From CAZXYS01 sp964645005 (GTDB lineage Bacteria; Bacteroidota; Ignavibacteria; Kapaibacteriales; UBA2268), in assembly GCA_964645005.1 (NCBI GenBank), contig CAZXYS010000055.1, forward strand, positions 1-21,644: 21,644 bases of DNA. Reading direction: 5' to 3'. Both the position numbers and the translations under genes were made by a program. Of the stretch, positions 7,679 through 14,515 are shown piece after piece. The notes beneath the pieces were generated by a model that worked only from the letters and a program-made list of their open reading frames with translations, ran no database searches and was not told the DNA's origin. Within the stretch, counting starts at the first letter, position 1; every line of letters starts with the position of its first letter.

Positions 7679-9811
7679 TTATCCTTCTTCTTCTTGCTTC
7701 TTCTTATAATTTTCAACCAATTCCTGCTGCACATTGGGCGGAACCGTTTCATAGCCCATAAATTCCGAGTTGAATGTTGCGCGCGCCTGAGTCATTGATC
7801 TCAGCGCAGTTGCATACTTATCCAACTCTGCGAGAGGCATTTTCGCCTTGATAGTCTGGTATTGCCCTTCCGCGTCGATACCCTGTATAACGCCGCGGCG
7901 CGCCGGCAGATCGCTCATGACGTCGCCAACGTGCTCTTCGGGACATCTAATGCTGACATTGTAAATCGGCTCGAGCAGCTTCGGCGAGGCATTCGTAAAG
8001 CATTCGCGGAATACCATCATACCTGCCGTCTTGAAGGCTGCTTCATTAGAATCCACAGGGTGCATTTTACCGTCGTGGACGTATACTCTGACGTCGCGCA
8101 CATAAGAGCCGGTCAGTGGTCCTTCCTGCATTTTTTCCATAATGCCTTTAAGTATAGCTGGCATAAAGCGCTGGTCGATCACACCGCCGACAATACAGTT
8201 AACATATTCCAGGTGTCCGCCCCAATCGAGCTCGATAAGTTCTCTTCCGCGAACGTTGACATCGCCCGGATCCGGCGCGTCTTCTACGTAAGGCTCGATA
8301 TGCATGTACACCTCGGCAAACTGCCCTGCGCCGCCGGACTGTTTCTTGTGGCGGTAGCTGCTGCGGGCGGGTTTCTGGATCGTTTCGCGGTAAGGCACGC
8401 GCGGCTCGATATACTGCGCCTGCACTTTAAAGCGCTTCTCGAGGCGCCATTTGGCGGCGCTCATGTGCAGCTCGCCCTGAGCATGTAGTATGATTTGCCG
8501 TAATTCTTTCGAGTGCTCGACGATAAGCGTAGGATCTTCCGTATGAAGCGCATTCAGCCCCATGCCTATCTTCTCTTCTTCGCCTTTGGTGACCGGTTCG
8601 ACCGCTACGCGTACCTTCGGGTTCGGATAATCTATCGGCTTGAAATTGAGAGGGTTGTTCTTCTCATGCAATGTATGATTTATCTGCGTGGATTTCAGTT
8701 TTACCGTAGCGCCAATGTCGCCGGCGTCAAGCTCGCTTACTTCTTCCCGCTTTTTACCGTTCATGACGAACAACTGGCTGAATCTCTCGGGATTCTGCGA
8801 TTGCTCATTCATTAAATCCAATCCCGGCTTCAGCTTACCGGACATAACCTTGAAGAATGTCATCTCCCCGGTATGCGACTCGGAAAACATCTTGAAAACA
8901 AACAGCGCCGGTTTGCCTGCCGGATCGACTTGAACTTCCTCGCCATCGACTGTTTCCGGTCCGGGCACTTCATTCGGCGCCGGCAGCACATTTACGATAA
9001 AGTTCATCACCGGCTCGGTGCCGATATTTCCTTTGGAAGCCGTGCACAGCAGCGGGAAAAGCTGCCTTTCTATAATGGCTTTTTTCAGTCCTTTGTTAAC
9101 GTCTTCCTCGCTGAGATCGCCTTCGTCGAAGTATTTATTCATCAATTCCTCGTCGCTTTCCGCGATGGATTCTATGAATTCGTTGCGCATCTTATCGGCA
9201 GTTTCCTTCTGTTCATCGGGGATATCTGCGACTTCCATTTTCTTCTCGCCGGGCGTAAATGTGTACATTTTCATGGCTATGACATCGATAATGGAATTAA
9301 AACCCGTTCCTGTTTTTACAGGATACTGGAAAGACGTAACCGTATGCCCGAATCTATTTTTAAGATCGCTTACAGTCTGATTGAAATCGAGCTGCTCCTG
9401 GTCGAGCTTATTTACAATGAAAACGACCGGCTTATTTTCGCGCAGGCAGTAATCCCAGCCGTTCTCGGTGCCGACCTCGATACCGCTGTGGGCGTTCACG
9501 CTGATAAGTCCGACATCCGCCACTCTTATAGCGGAAGCGACTTCGCCGATATAGTCATCAAAGCCGGGCGTATCTATTATATTTATCTTATTATTGTTAA
9601 ATTCAGCATAAAGGGGTGTATTAAAAATACTTGTGCCTCGTTCATGTTCCAGTTCGTGGAAATCGGAAACGGTGTTTTGGTCATCGACGGTACCTCGCCT
9701 GTTGATTGCGCCAGCTTGGAACAGAAAAGATTCCGCCAGGGTGGTTTTCCCCGAGCCGGCATGCCCCATCAAGGCAACATTCCTAATATTCTGAGTTTCA
9801 TAATCCTTCAT
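7679..9811 (-). CDS. EF-G-like translation factor (EF-G paralogue)
   Basis: 710 aa, full EF-G domain set. The GTP-binding parts are present: P-loop GHAGSGKT (16-23), DTPG (80-83) and NKLD (134-137). Switch I is divergent, with ERGTSIFN (57-64) in place of ERGITI. Residue 84 is Phe (DTPGFDDY) where elongating EF-G has the catalytic His (DTPGHVDF). Domain IV keeps DGKMHPVDSNEAAF and domain V keeps ARRGVIQGI. This pattern is that of the Bacteroidetes EF-G2-type paralogue rather than housekeeping FusA; the B. thetaiotaomicron member has been reported to work in translation without GTPase activity. An equivalent role is inferred here. GGAG lies 7 nt before the ATG at 9811. It stands alone, next to no ribosomal genes, and is divergent from the restriction-modification operon. 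Confidence 0.9.
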   Translation of the reverse strand: MKDYETQNIRNVALMGHAGSGKTTLAESFLFQAGAINRRGTVDDQNTVSDFHELEHERGTSIFNTPLYAEFNNNKINIIDTPGFDDYIGEVASAIRVADVGLISVNAHSGIEVGTENGWDYCLRENKPVVFIVNKLDQEQLDFNQTVSDLKNRFGHTVTSFQYPVKTGTGFNSIIDVIAMKMYTFTPGEKKMEVADIPDEQKETADKMRNEFIESIAESDEELMNKYFDEGDLSEEDVNKGLKKAIIERQLFPLLCTASKGNIGTEPVMNFIVNVLPAPNEVPGPETVDGEEVQVDPAGKPALFVFKMFSESHTGEMTFFKVMSGKLKPGLDLMNEQSQNPERFSQLFVMNGKKREEVSELDAGDIGATVKLKSTQINHTLHEKNNPLNFKPIDYPNPKVRVAVEPVTKGEEEKIGMGLNALHTEDPTLIVEHSKELRQIILHAQGELHMSAAKWRLEKRFKVQAQYIEPRVPYRETIQKPARSSYRHKKQSGGAGQFAEVYMHIEPYVEDAPDPGDVNVRGRELIELDWGGHLEYVNCIVGGVIDQRFMPAILKGIMEKMQEGPLTGSYVRDVRVYVHDGKMHPVDSNEAAFKTAGMMVFRECFTNASPKLLEPIYNVSIRCPEEHVGDVMSDLPARRGVIQGIDAEGQYQTIKAKMPLAELDKYATALRSMTQARATFNSEFMGYETVPPNVQQELVENYKKKQEEEG

Positions 9812-9987
9812 AAAAGTTCTCCGAAAATGTTCTATTACATCAATTTACTTATATATTTCTTTTGCTATTTTACAGAACAACTAATATATTGAATAGATAC
9901 GAGAATGCGAAAAAAATTTTTGAGTATGGATTTTCTGAGTAGTTTTCCTTATATTGGATTATTGTCAAAAATAAAATTTTAGGAAAG

Positions 9988-11568
9988 ATGGAAGAACTGT
10001 TTTCAATAAAAGAAGCTGCTGTATGGGCAAGCAATTATTTAGGTAAAAATGTGACCGAATCTAATATCTCATATTTGCTCAATTACGGAAGAATCAAAAA
10101 GCGAGGAGTTAACGGATTTACTAAAGTATCTAAACAGGAATTAAAGAGTTACTATCAATCATACTATGGCAAAAAGGAAATTTCCTGGAAAAATCAATTG
10201 GGTGATGACTTAAACTGGCGTCTATCTTTTGATTATTTGAAGGAGAAAGATACAACAAAACATATACACAGATTACATCCTTATAAAGGTAAATTCATTC
10301 CTCAGTTGGTAGAATACTTCCTGGATGATCATACTGACGAATTCAAAAAAGAAACGTATTTTAAAAAAGGTGACATAATTCTCGATCCATTTTGCGGAAG
10401 CGGCACTACTTTAGTTCAGGCTAATGAATTGGGAATGCATGCCATTGGCGTCGATGTATCTTTTTTCAATTCATTTATAAGCAATTGTAAAATTGCCAAA
10501 TATGACCTTTTTAAAATAAGAGCAAAGTTAAAAGAAATTACAAATGGATTATATCAATACCTCGGTTATACCCAAATACCTGATTTTGAGAAAGAATTGC
10601 TCAACGAATTAGCGGCATTTAATGAAAAATACTTCCCAAGTCCTGAATTTAAAAGAAAGGTAAATAGAAAAGAAATCAACGAAAAGAAATATACAAAAGA
10701 AAGGGAAGTTGAATTTGATAATTTATATGATAGTTTAATTGACAAGTATAAAATTGACCTCATAAGCAATATAAATTCGGAATCTTTTCTTGAAAAATGG
10801 TTTATGCCTCATATTAAAGAAGAAATGGATTATGTTTTAAGCAAAATTAATAATATTCAAGATAAAAATACACAAAATATAATTAAGTTAATTTTAAGCA
10901 GGACGATAAGGTCATGTCGTGCTACTACCCATGCTGATTTAGCTACTTTAAAACAACCTGTATTAAAAACGTACTACTGCCGGAAGCATGGTAAAATTTG
11001 CAAACCACTATTTACAATGATTAATTGGTGGGAAAGATATTCCGAAGATACATTAAATCGACTTTATACCTATAAAAAACTAAAAAGCGATACATATCAA
11101 ATATGTTTAACCGGCGATGCCCGGAAAATTAACCTTCAGGATAAACTTAAAAAATACTATGATAATTTACACTACTTGATAAAAAATCAAGGGATAAACG
11201 GTATTTTCACTAGCCCACCTTATGTTGGATTGATAGATTACCATGAACAGCATGCTTATGCTTATGAACTATTCGGATTTAAAAGAAATGATGTTGATGA
11301 GATAGGACCTCTCTATAAAGGAAGTGGAAGACAAGCAAGAGAAGAGTATGTTGAAAGCATATCTCAGGTTTTCAGAAACGCAAAGCCATACTTAGCAAAA
11401 GACTTCAATATATTCATTGTTGCTAATGATAAATTCAATTTATATCCGACTATAGCCAAAAATGCCGGATTAAAAATTGTAAATAAATATAAAAGACCTG
11501 TTCTCAACAGAACTGAGAAAGATAAAGGGGCTTATTCTGAAATAATTTTTCATTTAAAGGGGGTTTAG
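9988..11568 (+). CDS. DNA amino-methyltransferase (m4C/m6A) of a type II RM system
   Basis: 526 aa. Residues 1-58 look like an excisionase/MerR-type winged helix (SIKEAAVWASNYLG, then ISYLLNYGRIKKRG). Then come RLHPYKGKFIPQLVEYF (95-111, motif X region), DPFCGSGTT (133-141, AdoMet-binding motif I) and TSPPY (408-412, catalytic motif IV). The order X-I-IV with a large insert between I and IV, likely the target-recognition region, defines an N4-cytosine or N6-adenine methylase. SPPY favours m4C, but this is not decisive. It protects host DNA from the nucleases encoded next. AGGA lies 3 nt before the ATG. The stop abuts the next ATG with no gap, so the genes are an operon. AT-rich codon use contrasts with both flanks, suggesting transfer. 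The N-terminal helix-turn-helix could give autoregulation. Confidence 0.9.
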   Translation: MEELFSIKEAAVWASNYLGKNVTESNISYLLNYGRIKKRGVNGFTKVSKQELKSYYQSYYGKKEISWKNQLGDDLNWRLSFDYLKEKDTTKHIHRLHPYKGKFIPQLVEYFLDDHTDEFKKETYFKKGDIILDPFCGSGTTLVQANELGMHAIGVDVSFFNSFISNCKIAKYDLFKIRAKLKEITNGLYQYLGYTQIPDFEKELLNELAAFNEKYFPSPEFKRKVNRKEINEKKYTKEREVEFDNLYDSLIDKYKIDLISNINSESFLEKWFMPHIKEEMDYVLSKINNIQDKNTQNIIKLILSRTIRSCRATTHADLATLKQPVLKTYYCRKHGKICKPLFTMINWWERYSEDTLNRLYTYKKLKSDTYQICLTGDARKINLQDKLKKYYDNLHYLIKNQGINGIFTSPPYVGLIDYHEQHAYAYELFGFKRNDVDEIGPLYKGSGRQAREEYVESISQVFRNAKPYLAKDFNIFIVANDKFNLYPTIAKNAGLKIVNKYKRPVLNRTEKDKGAYSEIIFHLKGV

Positions 11569-12349
11569 ATGCCAGTTTCCAATAATGAATCTAAAAGAAT
11601 TGTTGAAACATTAAAAAGTGTTTTAAGAAAAAAATTTGAAAATTATGATCCTGAAACCAAACACATGCCATTTCACACTAATTTATTAGGAAAAGATAGG
11701 ATGGCATTGTTTTCTTTCATTCACTCTTTGAATACTAATTTTGGAACTACCATTTTCCAACCTGTTGCAGAAGAATTGGCGAAAAATAAGTTTCAGGATA
11801 TCAAAACACAACATTCAGTTGGTAATAAAATTAGCTCAGAAGCCAGAGAAAAAATACAACAAATAATTGATGATTTAACAACAGTAACAAAAGATACTGA
11901 TAAATTAAGTGAAATAGAAGAGTTAAGAAAAGTTGCTCAAAAAGGTGAAATAATTAAAGTAAAACTTACTAAAGCTGATATTTATTTAAAATCTTATAAA
12001 AATGAATACTATTATTTCGATATTAAAACAGCAAAGCCAAACAAAGGTAACTTTGTAGAATTTAAAAGAACAATGTTGGAATGGGTTGCTGCTCATTTGT
12101 TTGAAGAAAACGATGCGATAATAAATACTTGTATTGCTATACCTTAATAATCCATATTATCCTAATAAATATAAACGTTGGACAATGAAGGGAATGATAG
12201 ATTTTAATCATGAACTTAAAGTTGCTGAAGAATTTTGGGATTTTCTTGGTGGTAAAGGTAAATATGACATGCTGCTTGATTGCTTCGAACAAGCCGGATT
12301 AGAAATGAGAGAAGAGATTAATGATTATTTCGATAGATTCAGGGGCTGA
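11569..12349 (+). pseudogene. TdeIII-like type II restriction endonuclease, split by a frameshift
   Basis: The first part (11569-12147, 192 aa) contains MPFHTNLLGKDRMALFSFIH and SLNTNFGTTIFQPVAEELA, both characteristic of TdeIII-family endonucleases (TdeIII itself is known for GGNCC). It also has a PD-(D/E)xK-like centre, D137 plus D151-I-K153 (ADIYL, then YFDIKTAKPNKG). It ends at ATACCT followed by TAA TAA (12142-12150). The frame one base further on continues the same protein: NNPYYPNKYKRWTMKGMIDF, then LKVAEEFWDFLGGKG, to the stop at 12349, a continuation typical of the family C-terminus. Joined length would be about 260 aa. A one-base deletion, or a sequencing error, explains it best. 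If genuine, the product lacks its last 70 residues and is probably inactive. GGGGG precedes the ATG. Confidence 0.75.
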
Positions 12350-12350
12350 A

Positions 12351-13079
12351 ATGGATTTACATCAAAAAATCAAAGACTATTCTGACAATTATCTCTACTT
12401 TAACGATCTTTATTTGACTTCTTATCTTCAAAACTTAGATTTCAGCTATGTAGTAAATGATATTGACTTCTACGAACTAATAAAAGAAACTGATGGAGCG
12501 ATTGGTTCATTCATAAAAAATAGAATTAATAAATCTATTCTTAAAATTGAAATTGAATTATTTGATAAATTTTTGTCAGATTTAGCTGTTTATGTGAATC
12601 ACATATTCTTAGGGGGAAGAAAATCTGCCGCTGAAGGCATTGACATCGAATTCGACAAAGAAAATATCAAATACATAGTTTCCGTAAAATCAGCTCCAAA
12701 CTGGGGCAATTCCAGCCAAATCCAGCGAATGAAGGATGATTTCAGAAAAGCCAAGAGAATTTTACAAAGTAATGTCCCGCCGACTAATATTGTTGCTATT
12801 AACGGCTGCTGTTACGGTATTGACAATAATCCTGACAAAGGCGAATATCTGAAATACTGCGGACAGCGCTTCTGGGAATTTATTTCCGGTAACAGCGAAC
12901 TTTATCTTGAGATAATAGAACCAATCGGTCATCAGGCAAAAGAAAGAAATATATCTTTCAAAATCGCCTATGACGAAATCCTCAACAAATTCACCAAACG
13001 CTTCCTCGATGAGTTCTGCATCGAGGGGCGCGTAGATTGGGACAAACTAATAAAATTTAATTCTTCCTATTCCGTGTAA
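12351..13079 (+). CDS. PmeII-like type II restriction endonuclease
   Basis: 242 aa, start ATG at 12351, 1 nt after the stop of the previous gene; an upstream ATT start would only add part of the previous gene in another frame. The central block GGRKSAAEGIDIEF (88-101) followed by YIVSVKSAPNWGNSSQI (108-124) has the layout of a PD-(D/E)xK nuclease, with D98 and K113 as likely catalytic residues and Ser in place of the usual acid at 111. The conserved block continues with INGCCYGIDN, KYCGQRFWEFISG and GHQAKERN. I recall this set as the PmeII family of type II endonucleases; the recognition site is not deducible. It shares no obvious similarity with the TdeIII-like gene, so the operon carries two different nucleases behind one methylase. 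Third codon positions become C/G-rich over the last 100 nt or so. Confidence 0.75.
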   Translation: MDLHQKIKDYSDNYLYFNDLYLTSYLQNLDFSYVVNDIDFYELIKETDGAIGSFIKNRINKSILKIEIELFDKFLSDLAVYVNHIFLGGRKSAAEGIDIEFDKENIKYIVSVKSAPNWGNSSQIQRMKDDFRKAKRILQSNVPPTNIVAINGCCYGIDNNPDKGEYLKYCGQRFWEFISGNSELYLEIIEPIGHQAKERNISFKIAYDEILNKFTKRFLDEFCIEGRVDWDKLIKFNSSYSV

Positions 13080-13115
13080 TTTTCACATAGAATTGTAAAT
13101 AATAAACGGACAAAA

Positions 13116-14384
13116 ATGAAGATAGATATTCCCGATTACACACATGAAAAGCTGGAAAACGGACTCGATGTAGTTATAATTCCAAAAGATAAAACCCCTG
13201 TAGTATCTATGAATATGGCGTACAAAGTGGGATCGAAGAATGAAGTCTGGGGGAATACCGGCTTCGCGCATCTTTTCGAGCACCTGATGTTCGAAGGCAC
13301 GAAAAATGCGCCCAAGGGCAGCTTCGATAAGTACTGCTCTACCGCCGGCGGCACGAATAACGCATATACTACTTACGACCTGACTTCGTATATTATGGCT
13401 CTGCCGGCACATCAGTTAGAACTCGGACTCTGGCTGGAATCCGACAGGCTCTACAATTTCGAGGTCACACAGGAAGCGCTCGATAATCAGAAGTCCGTCG
13501 TCACCGAGGAAATCCGCCAGACAGTCGAAAACCAGCCCTACGGTCGCTGGCGTGAACTGCTCGCGCAAGCCGCTTTCGACGAGAAATGTTCCTACGCGTG
13601 GGAAGTCCATGGCTCAATCAAAGATGTTGCCAACTCGAAAATTGAAGATACGCGAAAATTCTTCCGAACCTTCTACCAGCCGAAGAATGCCTGCCTTACG
13701 CTTGTCGGCGACGTTGAACCCGACGATGCACTATCCTTAGTCAAAAATTACTTCGGCGAAATCAAGAGCGGCGCCGAAAAAATAAGGGAATATCAATTCC
13801 TGGATTCCTTCAGGAAAAAAGGCGAAAAAGCCTCATACAAAGATTCCGTGCCCTTCAATGCGACATTTCTCTCTTTCCACACCGCCGGCTTCAAGGATGA
13901 TAAAATCTACAACGCCGATGTTCTCGGCAATATTTTCGGCGGCGGCAGAAGCTCGCGACTGTACAATTCCCTTGTACACGAAAAGCAGATAGCCACTTTC
14001 GCAGGAGCCTTTGTCGATAAGCGCGAGGACGGCTCGCTTGTCACATTAGTAGCGCTGGGCAACGATCCGGGCATAACTTCCGATCAACTCGCCGAAGAAA
14101 TCCAAAATGAAATCGCAAACTTCAAAGATAACGGCTTCAAGGAAAAAGAACTGGAGAAATCCCGCAATCAGTTATCCACCCAAATCGCCTACGAAATGCA
14201 GCGTTCCGGCGGCGCAGCTGATCTTGTGGGACACAGAACTCTCTTCTGGGGCGATCCTTCCGGCGCCTTCGATCTTCTGGACAAGTATCTTGCAGTCAGC
14301 GAAGATGACATCAAAGCCCTCGCAGATAAGATTCTTATCCCCGAAGAAGCAGTAAGAGTGGATGTGAATCCAAAGGAAAGCTAA
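13116..14384 (+). CDS. M16 family zinc metallopeptidase
   Basis: 422 aa, the usual size for a single-unit M16B (mitochondrial-processing-peptidase-like) protease. The inverted zinc motif HLFEH is at 52-56 (H52, E55, H56); the third zinc ligand is E132 in SVVTEEIRQ, 76 residues later as expected. GGTNNAYTTYDLTSY (78-92) is the conserved strand after the motif. The C-terminal half has the substrate-holding signature GGGRSSRLYNSLVHEKQ. All catalytic residues are present, so it should be active on peptides. No signal peptide or membrane anchor is visible, which suggests the cytoplasm. There is no strong Shine-Dalgarno site (ACGGACAAAA). It lies 36 nt after the RM operon on the same strand but has much higher GC, so co-transcription would be secondary to the insertion of that operon. 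Confidence 0.93.
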   Translation: MKIDIPDYTHEKLENGLDVVIIPKDKTPVVSMNMAYKVGSKNEVWGNTGFAHLFEHLMFEGTKNAPKGSFDKYCSTAGGTNNAYTTYDLTSYIMALPAHQLELGLWLESDRLYNFEVTQEALDNQKSVVTEEIRQTVENQPYGRWRELLAQAAFDEKCSYAWEVHGSIKDVANSKIEDTRKFFRTFYQPKNACLTLVGDVEPDDALSLVKNYFGEIKSGAEKIREYQFLDSFRKKGEKASYKDSVPFNATFLSFHTAGFKDDKIYNADVLGNIFGGGRSSRLYNSLVHEKQIATFAGAFVDKREDGSLVTLVALGNDPGITSDQLAEEIQNEIANFKDNGFKEKELEKSRNQLSTQIAYEMQRSGGAADLVGHRTLFWGDPSGAFDLLDKYLAVSEDDIKALADKILIPEEAVRVDVNPKES

Positions 14385-14453
14385 ATTAAATTCAAACTTC
14401 TGAGACTAATTTCAAACTCGCGTGTCATTATTCAATGAATTTACAATTATTTT

Positions 14454-14485
14454 CGGTTAAAAACTTTTATTTATAAGTTTAACCG
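14454..14485. promoter_or_regulatory. Imperfect inverted repeat CGGTTAAA...TTTAACCG
   Basis: CGGTTAAAAACTT and AAGTTTAACCG pair across a short AT loop with a two-base bulge. It lies between the M16 peptidase stop and the S41-like gene start, about 30 nt before the latter. No T-tract follows, so an operator or leader hairpin is more likely than a terminator. Confidence 0.35.
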
Positions 14486-14515
14486 GTTATATATTATTGA
14501 AAAAAAACGGAATGG

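Noticed and set aside
8873..9892. 339-codon open frame on the plus strand
   Set aside because: It lies antisense to the EF-G-like gene, has no recognisable domain, and its openness follows from the codon pattern of the true gene.
9900..9987. Promoter of the methylase gene (TATATTGG near 9950)
   Set aside because: It misses the TAnnTTTG consensus, and the nearest TTTG is 27 nt away.
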